Origin: Streptomyces polyasparticus
GTDB lineage: Bacteria; Actinomycetota; Actinomycetes; Streptomycetales; Streptomycetaceae
Assembly (NCBI RefSeq): GCF_014493765.1
Contig: NZ_JACTVJ010000010.1
Location: forward strand, 62,001-126,000
Direction: 5' to 3'
Length of the DNA stretch: 64,000 bases
A model generated the notes under the pieces. It made no database searches, was not told the DNA's origin, and saw only the letters and a list, made by a program, of their open reading frames with translations. The translations under genes and the position numbers were made by a program. This document shows positions 1-7,661 of this stretch, piece by piece (position 1 is the stretch's first letter; each line of letters starts with the position of its first letter).

Positions 1-361
1 GACCGACGTACTGCAGCAGGTTGTGCATGCGCGCCCGTACGATCTGGTGGCCCGCGCCGACGTAGGCTGCGACGCCCTCCGGGTCGTCCGAGAAGTCCTT
101 CCAGTGCATGTCGAAGACCTCGGCCGCCGGTCGCCACCAGCGCTCGCGGCCGTCGCGGCCCTGCGGCGCCTCCTCGATATAGCCGTACTCGGCGAGCTTG
201 CGCAGGTGGTAACTGACCAGCGAAACCGGCTCGTTCACCATCTCCGCGAGCTGGGTGGCCGTCGCCGTCTGTGCGGTGATCAACGCCCGGTCGAGGCGGA
301 TCCGCAGCGGGTGGGCGTACGCATCGAGGGCGCGGACATCGGTGACCTTCTTCGACGGCAT
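1..361 (-). CDS. ArsR-type winged-helix regulator (C-terminus outside window)
   Basis: About 120 codons are visible, reading out of the window at position 1. The ATG at 359-361 gives a protein beginning MPSKKVTDVRALDAYAHPLR. The PLRIRL segment followed by QLAEMVNEPVSLVSYHLRKL is the classic ArsR winged-helix DNA-recognition region, and YGYIEEAPQGRDGRERWW is the wing. The part after residue about 80 (EVFDMHWKDF) resembles the C-terminal extension of ArsR proteins that carry an effector domain. No metal-binding cysteines are visible. It is divergent from the ATPase gene at 585. The effector is unknown; the gene is incomplete here. Confidence 0.8.
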   Translation of the reverse strand, partial: MPSKKVTDVRALDAYAHPLRIRLDRALITAQTATATQLAEMVNEPVSLVSYHLRKLAEYGYIEEAPQGRDGRERWWRPAAEVFDMHWKDFSDDPEGVAAYVGAGHQIVRARMHNLLQYVG

Positions 362-473
362 GCCCGCAACCGTAGGTAGGAAGGAAAAACTGCGCAAGAG
401 ATTCAACGTAACTAACGCTCCGTATACGGGTCTTCAGTCCGAGGGTATGGGCGAGTCCCCTGCGCAGCGGCCG

Positions 474-497
474 GTTACCGATCCGGTGGGCGGGTAG
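474..497 (+). promoter_or_regulatory. candidate SigB-type promoter
   Basis: GGTT (473-476) is followed after 15 bases by GGGTAG (492-497). This fits the GNNT-N14-16-GGGTA pattern of Streptomyces SigB-like promoters, except that the last base is G rather than C or T. It lies about 90 bases before the ATPase gene at 585. The same pattern occurs before two neighbouring genes. Inference from pattern only. Confidence 0.4.
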
Positions 498-584
498 GGT
501 TGGGGGCAGGACCGCCGCGCGGGCAGAGGGGAGGCGCGGCGTGATCCGCACATCGATGGTGTCCCAGAGGGGAAGTGAGCTGTC

Positions 585-1001
585 ATGCGTGCGCGCACGC
601 GCACTCGTCGGCACACCGTCCGCGTGGAGTACACGCTGCCCCGAGCGGCGGCTTCGGCCGGCAGAGCACGTGAGTTGACCACCGCATTCCTCGCCCGACC
701 GCACTGCCGAGTTGCCGTTTTCGACCAGCGGCGGGTGCACGAGGCCACGCTGGTCGTCTCCGAACTCGTCGCCAACGCCACCGAGCACGGCCGCAGCGGC
801 TGCCGTCTGCGGCTGGCCGTCTCGGCGGACCGGGTGATCGTCGAGGTGGACGACGACAACCCCGACCGCCCTCAGGTGCGTTCCGGGGAGGACCTGGCCG
901 AACGCGGCCGGGGCCTGGCCATTGTGCGACACCTGAGCGACAGCCTCGAGTTCATCGGTGCCGGTGAGGGCAAGACCGTCCGCGCGGTGCTGGCAGGCTG
1001 A
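585..1001 (+). CDS. RsbW-like anti-sigma ATPase
   Basis: A 138-residue single-domain GHKL ATPase of the RsbW/SpoIIAB type (HATPase_c_2). These proteins bind ATP, sequester a sigma factor and phosphorylate a STAS antagonist. The N box is ELVANATEHG (about residues 61-70), the acidic strand is VIVEVDDDNP, and the G box is ERGRGLAIVRHLSD (about 106-119). Length is normal for the family. The sigma factor at 2130, a second ATPase and the STAS protein at 3609 are all within 3.5 kb, so a partner-switching role is likely. Which sigma factor it binds cannot be told from sequence. Confidence 0.85.
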   Translation: MRARTRTRRHTVRVEYTLPRAAASAGRARELTTAFLARPHCRVAVFDQRRVHEATLVVSELVANATEHGRSGCRLRLAVSADRVIVEVDDDNPDRPQVRSGEDLAERGRGLAIVRHLSDSLEFIGAGEGKTVRAVLAG

Positions 1002-1036
1002 CGAAAACGCGGCGCCGGCTGACGAAACCGCGGCGC
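996..1036. repeat. 20-bp direct repeat between convergent genes
   Basis: GGCTGACGAAAACGCGGCGC (996-1015) is repeated with one mismatch at 1017-1036. The first copy contains the stop codon of the upstream ATPase gene. It looks like a small local duplication in the convergent gap, with no obvious hairpin function. Confidence 0.7.
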
Positions 1037-1070
1037 GGCGCCGGGCCGGGCGGCCAGCGGTTTCGGATCC

Positions 1071-1538
1071 TCAGAGCTGCTGACCCGCGGGCGCCCCCGC
1101 CGGGTCATCCGCGAGCGTCACCGCGGCGTGGATGCGCTTGCCGATCGGCTCACGGTGCATTTCGAAGCTCTGGCATACGGTCAGCACGATCTCCAGACCG
1201 TGCTGCCCTATCCGGCGTGGATCGGGGGCGCGGACCTCCGGCAGCACCGGCTCGCTGTCCCAGACCGTCACTTCGACGCGGCCTGAACGGAGTTCGAGTT
1301 CGAGTACGCAGGGTCCTGGTGCGTACTTGCAGGCGTTGGTCACCAGCTCGCTGACCACCAACTGGACCATGTCCATGGCTCGTTGGGACACGGGAAAGCC
1401 GTGGTCCGCCTGCAGGTGCACGAGGAAGGTCCGGCTCGCGTCACGTGCCTGGGCGATGTTCGCGGAACTGCCCTCGTACGGCACGGACGTTCTGATCAGG
1501 TCGGTCAACAGGTAGTCGCTCGGGGCGGCGTCATCCAT
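1071..1538 (-). CDS. RsbW-like ATP-binding protein
   Basis: A GHKL-type ATPase of the anti-sigma/regulatory kinase family. Visible motifs are LVVSELVTNACKYAPG (N box) and the variant G box RRIGQHGLEIVLTVCQSF, with the acidic strand VEVTVWDSEP between them. The G box is less canonical than in the neighbour at 585 (GQHGLEI in place of GRGLAI). The ATG at 1536-1538 gives 155 residues, the usual family size. In-frame upstream starts at 1655 and 1712 would add a low-complexity extension and lack a good ribosome site. It is transcribed away from the sigma factor gene and probably belongs to the same regulatory circuit. Confidence 0.8.
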   Translation of the reverse strand: MDDAAPSDYLLTDLIRTSVPYEGSSANIAQARDASRTFLVHLQADHGFPVSQRAMDMVQLVVSELVTNACKYAPGPCVLELELRSGRVEVTVWDSEPVLPEVRAPDPRRIGQHGLEIVLTVCQSFEMHREPIGKRIHAAVTLADDPAGAPAGQQL

Positions 1539-1774
1539 GCGATCCGTCTGCTTTCTGGGCACGGCAGCTGTGTCGGGCGCCTGCCCCGAATTCGCGTCGG
1601 CACGCAAGGGGTCGTGCGTTCGAGGCGCCGTCGGCTCCTGCGGGCAGTCCTTCATGCGGCCCAGGCGCCTTGGCGGAGCGCGGATACGGGCCCGGCCGTC
1701 GCAGGCGCCCATCGGCCATGACTGGCATCCGTCGACGGCGTCCTACCCTCGCCCCGCCAAGGCGTAGAGCTCCG

Positions 1775-1800
1775 CTACCCGGGGGCAAGGCATTGCACAC
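1775..1800 (-). promoter_or_regulatory. candidate SigB-type promoter (minus strand)
   Basis: Read on the minus strand, GTGT (1800-1797) is followed after 16 bases by GGGTAG (1780-1775). This is the same element seen before the genes at 585 and 2130 and would drive the ATPase gene at 1071-1538. A second GGGTAG (1748-1743) lacks a matching upstream GNNT. Confidence 0.35.
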
Positions 1801-2051
1801 CCCACTTCATCGGAGGCCCTGGATCTTGTACGGAGCGGCGCCCCGGCGTCCGCGCTGCTTGTGGCCGGGCCGCATGCCCGGACCGCCCGGCCACATACCC
1901 GGAGCATCTCTGGGCACTGGAGAAGAAGCCCGGGGAAGGGATCCGGACTGCGCCCTCCCGAAGGGCTCTCGGCTGCCCGTCCCCGCAGCCGGAGTTCGGG
2001 AGTGGTCCGGCCCCGGGCCTCCGGATGGCGTGATCGTAAGTCAAGTCACAG

Positions 2052-2076
2052 GTGTGTAACGGGCGTTGGCGGGTAG
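2052..2076 (+). promoter_or_regulatory. candidate SigB-type promoter (autoregulatory?)
   Basis: GTGT (2052-2055), 15 bases, then GGGTAG (2071-2076), about 55 bases before the sigma factor start. If the sigma factor belongs to the SigB/F group, this would be a self-activating promoter. Inference from pattern. Confidence 0.4.
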
Positions 2077-2129
2077 GGGCCTTCCACACCGCGCTCTCAC
2101 CCGGAGAGCGCTCTTCGCATTCGGGAGCG

Positions 2130-3053
2130 ATGATGGTGACCCAGCTCGACACGCAGCTCAGCGGCAATCACGCCACCGAGATCTCGTACGCCGAACGACA
2201 TACCACCGGCCTCGACAGCATCGGCGCGGGCGCCGGCACGCTGCCGGGCCTCCCCGAAGACCTGTCGTCGTCCGACATCGAGCAGCTCTCCGCGGCGGAC
2301 ATCCGCAAGCTCTCCAAGGTGCTGTTCGCCCGCCTCGATGAACTCGAGGAAGGCACCCCTGAGTACTCCTACGTACGCAACAGCCTGGTCGAACTCAACC
2401 TGAATCTGGTGCACTTCGCCGCACGGCAGCTCGGGTCGCGTGCCGAAAGCTTCGAGGACGTCGTCCAGGTGGGCACCATCGGTCTGATCAAGGCCATCAA
2501 CCGCTTCGAACTCCACCGAGGTGTCGAGTTCGCGACCTTCGCCCTGCCGACCATCCGGGGTGAGATCAAGCGGTTCTTCCGCGACACCACCTGGGCCGTG
2601 CGCGTGCCGCGCCGCCTGCAGGAGCTGCGCCTCGACCTCTCCAAGGCCACGACCGTCCTGGAGCAGGCCAACGGCCGCACCCCCACCACCGCCGAACTCG
2701 CCGCGCACCTGGGCCTGGACGAAGCCGAGGTCCGTGAAGGGCAGACGGCCGCCAACGGGTACACCGCATCGTCGCTCGACCAGCCGAACGACGGCCCGGA
2801 CACCGACGACACCCTGGCGGACCGCATCGGCTACCTGGACCCCGAGTTGGCCAAGGTCGAGAACCTCCACACCCTCAGGCCGCTCATCGCCGCCCTGTCC
2901 GCACGGGACCGGAAGATCCTCGCGCTCCGGTTCGTCGCCGAGCGGACGCAGAGCGAGATCGGCAGGGAACTCGGCGTCTCGCAGATGCAGGTCTCCCGCC
3001 TCCTGACCCGCATCCTCACCGGCCTGCGTGCCCAACTCACTTCTACGCGCTGA
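2130..3053 (+). CDS. SigB/SigF/SigG-family RNA polymerase sigma factor
   Basis: A group 3 sigma factor. Region 2 is seen as LVELNLNLVHFAARQL, then ESFEDVVQVGTIGLIKAINRF and GVEFATFALPTIRGEIKRFF. Region 3 follows (VPRRLQELRLDL), and region 4 ends with RTQSEIGRELGVSQMQVSRL, a helix-turn-helix for the -35 element. Two consecutive ATGs (2130 and 2133) are both usable; GGGAG at 2123-2127 suits 2133 better. The roughly 70-residue N-terminal tail is variable in this family. Adjacent RsbW-like kinases and a STAS protein suggest post-translational control by partner switching. A SigB-like promoter candidate lies just upstream. Confidence 0.92.
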   Translation: MMVTQLDTQLSGNHATEISYAERHTTGLDSIGAGAGTLPGLPEDLSSSDIEQLSAADIRKLSKVLFARLDELEEGTPEYSYVRNSLVELNLNLVHFAARQLGSRAESFEDVVQVGTIGLIKAINRFELHRGVEFATFALPTIRGEIKRFFRDTTWAVRVPRRLQELRLDLSKATTVLEQANGRTPTTAELAAHLGLDEAEVREGQTAANGYTASSLDQPNDGPDTDDTLADRIGYLDPELAKVENLHTLRPLIAALSARDRKILALRFVAERTQSEIGRELGVSQMQVSRLLTRILTGLRAQLTSTR

Positions 3054-3135
3054 GGCTTGTTTCGCCCGGCCCGATCTTGATGGCGTTACGGTTCGACCGG
3101 ACATCGGTACAGCAGCGCAGGGAGGCGTGGAGCCG

Positions 3136-3591
3136 GTGAGTACTCCGGTAAGGACTCGGACCTCGGTGTATGCCGTCGCCACGGCAGATGATCGGCTGCT
3201 GCTGGCCCGGTTGTCGGACGCTTCGCCCGTCTTCATGCCGGGCCTGTGGCATTTGCCCGGCGGGGGGATCGATCCGGGGGAGCAGCCCGTCGAGGCCCTG
3301 GCCCGCGAACTCCTGGAGGAGACGGGCCTTCAACTGGTCGACGCCCGACTGCTCGACGCGCGGACGTACTCGGCGCACAGGAATGGCGTGAGGTGGAGCC
3401 TGACAGCGCTGTTCTACGCCGCGTCTCTCCGGGGAGGGGCGCCGGTGGTGACCGAAGTCGACGGCTCCACCGAGGCGGCCGTGTGGGTCCCGCTGGCCGA
3501 GGTGCGGGACGCCACGCTGCTGTCACCGGCGGCCGCCGACGCCATGCACCTGATCGACCGCGCCAAGTCGGCGTTGTCGGGCGCCCGTTGA
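3136..3591 (+). CDS. Nudix hydrolase
   Basis: The Nudix box is intact: G followed five residues later by E in GGGIDPGEQPVEALARELLE, then ETGL, matching GX5EX7REUXEEXGU with the metal-binding REXXEE glutamates. Such enzymes hydrolyse nucleoside diphosphates linked to other moieties; the substrate cannot be predicted. GTG at 3136 (VSTPVRTRTSVY) has GGAG four bases upstream; the alternative GTG at 3127 has a site too close. The product is about 151 residues, typical. It follows the sigma gene by about 80 bases. Confidence 0.85.
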   Translation: MSTPVRTRTSVYAVATADDRLLLARLSDASPVFMPGLWHLPGGGIDPGEQPVEALARELLEETGLQLVDARLLDARTYSAHRNGVRWSLTALFYAASLRGGAPVVTEVDGSTEAAVWVPLAEVRDATLLSPAAADAMHLIDRAKSALSGAR

Positions 3592-3608
3592 GGCGCCGTG
3601 AGTGGTCG

Positions 3609-3986
3609 TCAAGCAGGGATGTCCTCGCCGTACTGGGACTCGATGGGTGCCGGCGGCCGGTCGAGGACGGTGAAGGCGGATTCGAGCCGGGTCAGGCGGA
3701 ACACCAGCCAGATGCGGGGCTGACCGCGGATGAGGCGCAAAGTGCCCTGGTGGTCCGCCACTTGCTCCCTGATCCGCAGCAGGAGCCGCAGGCCGCCGGC
3801 GTCGAGGAAGGTGAGCGCGCGCAGGTCGACGATGACATCGGGGCGCGGGCGCCGGAGCAGTTCGGTCACGGGTGCGGCAAGGTGCTGGCCGGCCCAGGCG
3901 TCCAGTTCGCCTTGGGGCACCAGCACAAGCGTGTTGCCCACGACGTGATGGCGAAGGCCGAACGTGAAGTCGTCTTGGGAGCCCAT
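3609..3986 (-). CDS. STAS-domain anti-sigma factor antagonist
   Basis: A 125-residue STAS protein of the SpoIIAA/RsbV type. The core reads LVLVPQGELDAWAGQHL, then PDVIVDLRALTFLDAGGLRLLL. The residue before the usual phospho-acceptor position is FLDAGG where many members have FLDSSG, so the usual phosphorylatable serine is replaced by alanine. That may make it a constitutive antagonist or one with another function. The ATG at 3984-3986 has only a weak ribosome site. It ends 17 bases from the convergent Nudix gene and probably belongs to the sigma circuit upstream. Confidence 0.82.
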   Translation of the reverse strand: MGSQDDFTFGLRHHVVGNTLVLVPQGELDAWAGQHLAAPVTELLRRPRPDVIVDLRALTFLDAGGLRLLLRIREQVADHQGTLRLIRGQPRIWLVFRLTRLESAFTVLDRPPAPIESQYGEDIPA

Positions 3987-4203
3987 GGCCCACCCCGGTG
4001 TTCTCCTCGAGTCGAATGCTCTGCAGGAGGCGCGACGGAAGAAGACGGCACCTGCAGCCACCAGGGTCCGGGGTAGCACCAATGTGGTAGTTGGTTCATG
4101 CCCCGACCTGGTCCGTTCACACACCGCAACGACATTTGGCCGATCGTCAACTGTCTGTGAGGGGTCGGGGTGGGCGGCCACCCCGACCGCCCGGGCATCC
4201 CTC

Positions 4204-4232
4204 TTAACGGCGATACAGCCAATTTGTAGACT
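4204..4232 (+). promoter_or_regulatory. vegetative-type promoter candidate for the MerR gene
   Basis: TTAACG (4204-4209), a 17-base spacer, then TAGACT (4227-4232), about 40 bases before the GTG start. AGGAGG follows at 4238-4243, but is too far from the start to act as its ribosome site. Confidence 0.4.
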
Positions 4233-4271
4233 GCGTAGGAGGTTTCTGTCCGGACGACCTGGGGGCGGACG

Positions 4272-4562
4272 GTGGCGTCTCTGCCGATCGACGACGAGAA
4301 CGCCGCGCTGTACACCATCGGCCAGGTGGCCGGCATGCTCCAGGTGCAGCTGGCCTTCCTGCGTCGTCTGGACCAGCAGCAGGTGGTGGTCCCGGTGCGG
4401 TCCGCCGGCGGTCAGCGGCGGTATTCGCGGCGGGAGATCGACCAGGTGGCAGAGGCGCTCGAGCTGATCGACGAGGGTGTCACCCTGGTCGGCGTTCGCC
4501 ACGTACTGGCCCTGCGCCGGCGCATCGCCGACCTGGAGGCCGAACTGCAGGCCCGCGGGTGA
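4272..4562 (+). CDS. small MerR-family regulator
   Basis: A 96-residue protein with a MerR-type N-terminal winged helix: ALYTIGQVAGMLQVQLAFLRRL, then VVVPVRSAGGQRRYSRREIDQV. A C-terminal coiled coil (HVLALRRRIADLEAELQARG) serves dimerisation. No effector domain follows, so it resembles HspR-like or orphan MerR proteins. The recognition helix lacks the usual R-YE-GL motif (here LRRLDQQQVV), as in HspR-type members. GTG start at 4272. The target is unknown. Confidence 0.8.
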   Translation: MASLPIDDENAALYTIGQVAGMLQVQLAFLRRLDQQQVVVPVRSAGGQRRYSRREIDQVAEALELIDEGVTLVGVRHVLALRRRIADLEAELQARG

Positions 4563-4593
4563 ACTCGACGGATGCCACGGCCGGTTCTGTTCC

Positions 4594-5044
4594 TCAGCGG
4601 AAAAGGCCGGCGTGCGCCGTGGCGAAGTCGGCCAGGATGCGTGCCGGGCGGCCGAGCAGCCGCGGGACCGTGTCGGTGACGTGGGCCGCTTTGCCTGCGC
4701 GGTAGTTCTCGAACAGCTCAAGGAGGCCCTCGACCGTCCAGGCGTCGACGCCCGCGCCGATCATCGCCTGGCGCGTCTGCTCCGGGGGCACATCGCGATA
4801 GACGACCTCATGGCCGGCCGCCTTGCCGAGCCCGTCGGCGATCTGCGCGTGGGTCAGCGCTTTGGGGCCGGTGAGCGTGTGGACCTTCCCCGTGTGCCCA
4901 TCACCGGTCAGTACGAGAGCGGCCACATCCGCGATGTCCCGGGCGTCCAGATACGAGACCGCGCCGTCGCCTCCGGGCGCGGCGAGGATCCCGGCCCTGA
5001 TGGAACCCTGAGGCAGTTCGGCTTCCGGGGCGGCAGGCGTCGCC
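4594..5044 (-). pseudogene. C-terminal remnant of NmrA-type NAD(P)-binding reductase
   Basis: The frame encodes the second half of an NmrA/atypical SDR protein: GDGAVSYLDARDIADVAALV, then GKVHTLTGPKALTHAQIADGL, LLELFENYRAGKAAHVTDT and a terminal LLGRPARILADF. Family members are about 280-290 residues; only about 145 remain. The Rossmann GxxGxxG N-terminus is absent, and no in-frame ATG or GTG exists at the 5' end. The frame begins exactly where the MarR gene ends (stop at 5046), as if the front half was deleted and the rest abutted onto the MarR gene. Not expected to be functional. Confidence 0.75.
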
Positions 5045-5045
5045 G

Positions 5046-5525
5046 TTACGCGGAGTCCTCTTCCGGGAGCGCGCGGCAGCTGATGGCCTCGGTGATGGCG
5101 TACGCGGTCTCGACGAAGGACTCCGCCTGCCGCTTCGTCAGGTTCCGGGCGGTGGTCTCCTCCAAGGCCTGCCACAGGGCCGCGATCGGCTCGCGCATCG
5201 CCCGGCCCTTGTCGGTGAGGTGGACCACCATGACGCGCCGGTCGTGGGCGGCCGGCTCCCGGACGACCAGACCCGCGTCCTGCATACGGCGCAACGCCTT
5301 CGAGAGGGTGGAGTGGTCCACGCCCAGGCACTCGAGCAGCTCGGACTGCGACTGGCCGTCCCGGTCCAGGAGGTGCATCAGGAGCAGCTCCTGGCCGGGA
5401 TGCAGATCCATCTCGCGCAGCAGGGCGGCGGCGAAGGCGCGGTGGGCGCGGGCCAGCTGGAAGATGGCGTAGCTCATCGGTCCTGCGTCGGCCGTCGTGG
5501 GAATGCGGGGTTCGGGCGTGGGCAT
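5046..5525 (-). CDS. MarR-family transcriptional regulator
   Basis: A 159-residue MarR protein. The winged helix reads GQELLLMHLLDRDGQSQSEL, then GVDHSTLSKALRRMQDAGLV, and a DRR-containing wing (AHDRRVMVVHLTDKG). It lies 12 bases downstream of the OYE reductase gene, so the two are probably co-transcribed. MarR proteins next to old yellow enzymes usually repress them and respond to electrophiles or quinones. The operator could be one of the repeat elements at 6611-6733 or 7692-7740 (inference). Confidence 0.88.
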   Translation of the reverse strand: MPTPEPRIPTTADAGPMSYAIFQLARAHRAFAAALLREMDLHPGQELLLMHLLDRDGQSQSELLECLGVDHSTLSKALRRMQDAGLVVREPAAHDRRVMVVHLTDKGRAMREPIAALWQALEETTARNLTKRQAESFVETAYAITEAISCRALPEEDSA

Positions 5526-5537
5526 GGCTCCAGTGTG

Positions 5538-6599
5538 TCAGCCGGTGTGGGCCGGATAGTCGGTGTAGCCGGCCGCTCCGCCGCCGTAGAAGGTCGCCGG
5601 GTCGGGGGTGTTGAGCGGCGCGCCGGCGCGGACGCGTTCGACCAGGTCCGGGTTGGCGAGTGAGAGGGCGCCGACGGAGACGAGATCGGCCGTGCCGGCG
5701 GCGATGTCCTCGGCGCGTGCGGGCAGTTCGGCGCCGGCCCGGTTGAGGATCAGCGTGCTCGGCCACTTGGCGCGCACGGTGTCCAGGATCTTCTCGTCGC
5801 CCAGGTGCAGCATGTGGAGGTAGGCCAGGCCCAGGGGACGCAGCGCGTCCAGGAGCGCCGGATAGAGCTCGGTGGTGTCGGACTCGGCGATGTCGTTGTA
5901 GGTGTTGCCGGGAGAGATGCGGATGCCGGTGCGCTCGGCGCCGATCTCGTCGGCCACCGCGGCGGCGACCTCGACGGCGAAGCGGATGCGGCCCTCGATC
6001 GAGCCGCCGTAGCCGTCGGTACGGTGATTGGTGTTGTCGGACAGGAACTGGTGCACCAGGTAGCCATTGGCGCCGTGGATCTCCACGCCGTCGGCACCGG
6101 CCGCGACGGCAGCCGCGGCGGCGCGACGGAAGTCGTCGACGGTCGCCATGACCTCCTGCGTCGTCAGTGCGCGCGGGGTGGGCATGTCCTGGAGGCCGGA
6201 TGCGGTGAACATCTCGCCCTGCGGCTTGATCGCCGAGGGGGCGACCGGCTGACGCCCGTGCGGAGTGTTGTCGGGGTGGGCGATGCGTCCGGTGTGCATC
6301 AGCTGGATGACGATCTTTCCGCCCGCCGCGTGCACGGCGTCGGTGACCTTGCGCCATCCGGCGATCTGCGCGTCATCGTGGATGCCCGGAGTCAGGGGGT
6401 AGCCCTGGCCGTCCGCCGACGGCTGGGTGCCCTCGGTGATGATGAGCGCGTGCGATGCCCGCTGGGCGTAGTACTCGGCGTTGAGCTCGGTCGGTACGCC
6501 TTCGGGTGTGGAGCGGTCACGGGTCATGGGGGCCATGACCAGGCGGTGGGGCAGTGAGAGAGCGCCGACAGTGGTCGGTGTCCACAGGGAGTTCAGCAT
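5538..6599 (-). CDS. old yellow enzyme / alkene reductase (NADH:flavin oxidoreductase)
   Basis: An FMN-dependent TIM-barrel ene-reductase that reduces activated C=C bonds with NAD(P)H. It starts MLNSLWTPTTVGALSLPHRL, the usual OYE opening, and has APMTRDR, the substrate-binding pair in EIHGANGYLVHQFLSD, and the glycine-rich phosphate-binding segment near LILNRAGAELPARAEDIAAG. The ATG at 6597-6599 has AAGGA upstream; an in-frame upstream start at 6635 lacks one. Length 353 residues is normal. Together with the MarR gene and the oxidoreductase upstream it forms a probable electrophile/quinone-response set. Confidence 0.9.
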   Translation of the reverse strand: MLNSLWTPTTVGALSLPHRLVMAPMTRDRSTPEGVPTELNAEYYAQRASHALIITEGTQPSADGQGYPLTPGIHDDAQIAGWRKVTDAVHAAGGKIVIQLMHTGRIAHPDNTPHGRQPVAPSAIKPQGEMFTASGLQDMPTPRALTTQEVMATVDDFRRAAAAAVAAGADGVEIHGANGYLVHQFLSDNTNHRTDGYGGSIEGRIRFAVEVAAAVADEIGAERTGIRISPGNTYNDIAESDTTELYPALLDALRPLGLAYLHMLHLGDEKILDTVRAKWPSTLILNRAGAELPARAEDIAAGTADLVSVGALSLANPDLVERVRAGAPLNTPDPATFYGGGAAGYTDYPAHTG

Positions 6600-6610
6600 G
6601 AGGCGTCCTT

Positions 6611-6733
6611 CGATACGGGGTGACCGGTGGGCCACCGTGAAGAGGGGTGTGGTCGATGCGGGGTGACCGGCAGGCCACTGTGTAGGGGGCGATACGGGGT
6701 GACCGGCGGGCCACCCTGAAGAGGGGGCGTGGT
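6611..6733. repeat. triplicated 36-43-bp intergenic repeat
   Basis: Three imperfect tandem copies begin at 6611, 6654 and 6690. Each starts CGATACGGGGTGACCGG (one copy has CGATGCGG) followed by a GGGCCAC-like half. They fill the gap between the oxidoreductase and the OYE gene, upstream of the latter. They could be repeated operator sites or a local duplication. Confidence 0.7.
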
Positions 6734-6759
6734 CGTGGGGGCGCGATGGGCTGGGGAGC

Positions 6760-7661
6760 TCAGTCCACGGTCAGGACGAGCTTGCCCCGCACGTGTCCGG
6801 CGTCGCTGACCTGCTGGGCCGCGGCGGCCTGGTCGAGCGGGTACGCGGTGACAGTGGTGACGAGCTTTCCGGCCGCCGCGTCCTCGGCCGGCGCCAGGCG
6901 GACGGTCGAACGTTCCTGGGGTCCTGGGAAAAGGTGATGCCCAGCGCGCGAGCGCCGAAGTCGGCGATGGTGACGATGCGTTCGGTGCCGCCGCGCAGGG
7001 TGAGGGAGTCCTCCAGGGCTCCCTTGCCGGCCAGGTCGAACACCGCGTCCACGCCGTCGGGGGCCAGTGCCCGTACGCGCTCGACCAGGCCCTCGCCGTA
7101 CACGGTCGCGGTGGCCCCGAGCGCGGTGAGGTAGTCCTGGTTGGACGGTCCGGCCGTGGCGATCACGTGTGCGCCGCGGGCCGCGGCGAGCTGGAGGGCG
7201 ACGGTGCCGACCCCTCCGGACGCGCCGTGCATCAGGACGGTCTCCCCGGCGGCGACCCCGAGCAGGTTCAGGACCCGCTCGGCTGTCTCGGTGGCCACCG
7301 GCAGGGCCGCCGCGTGCTGCCAGTCGAGACCGGAGGGCTTGGGGGCGATGGTGGTGGCCAGTGGGTATTGCGCGTACGCGCCGGTGTCCGACCAGCCGAG
7401 GACCTCATCGCCGACCTGCACGTCGCGCACGCCTTCACCCAGGGCGTCGACCACGCCGGCGAACTCGCCGCCGGGGACGGCGGGCACGGCAGTCGGGCGG
7501 ACGGCCTCCATCATCCCGGAGCGGATCTTGCCGTCCAGTGCGTTCAGCCCGGCGGCTCTGACGCGGACCCGGACCTGTCCGGGGCCGGGCTGCGGCACCT
7601 CGATCTCGGCCTCGTGCAGCACATCGGGGCCGCCGAAGCAGCCGAAAACGATTGCCTTCAT
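6760..7661 (-). pseudogene. NADPH:quinone-type oxidoreductase, frameshifted near its end
   Basis: A zinc-independent medium-chain oxidoreductase. Evidence includes MKAIVFGCFGGPDVL, NALDGKIRSGMM, the nucleotide-binding ETVLMHGASGGVGTVALQLA and GALEDSLTLRGG. About 250 residues read normally, then the frame runs into arginine-rich nonsense. Shifting frame at the GGGG run 6918-6921 restores a normal C-terminus (AAGKLVTTVTAYPLDQAA, then GHVRGKLVLTVD) ending with a stop at 6760-6762. One missing base in a homopolymer explains it: either a true pseudogene or a sequencing error. The intact product would be about 300 residues. It is preceded by a perfect inverted repeat. Confidence 0.82.

Larger units (their letters stand above)
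1539..2129. other. 590-bp gap with divergent promoters
   Basis: No convincing gene. If the ATPase gene starts further upstream (1655 or 1712) its 5' end lies here. The gap carries one minus-strand and one plus-strand SigB-like promoter candidate (listed separately). The open frames on both strands have no recognisable domain and look like high-GC chance frames. Confidence 0.5.

Noticed and set aside
2097-3236. 379-codon minus-strand frame over the sigma gene
   Set aside because: Antisense shadow of the sigma factor.
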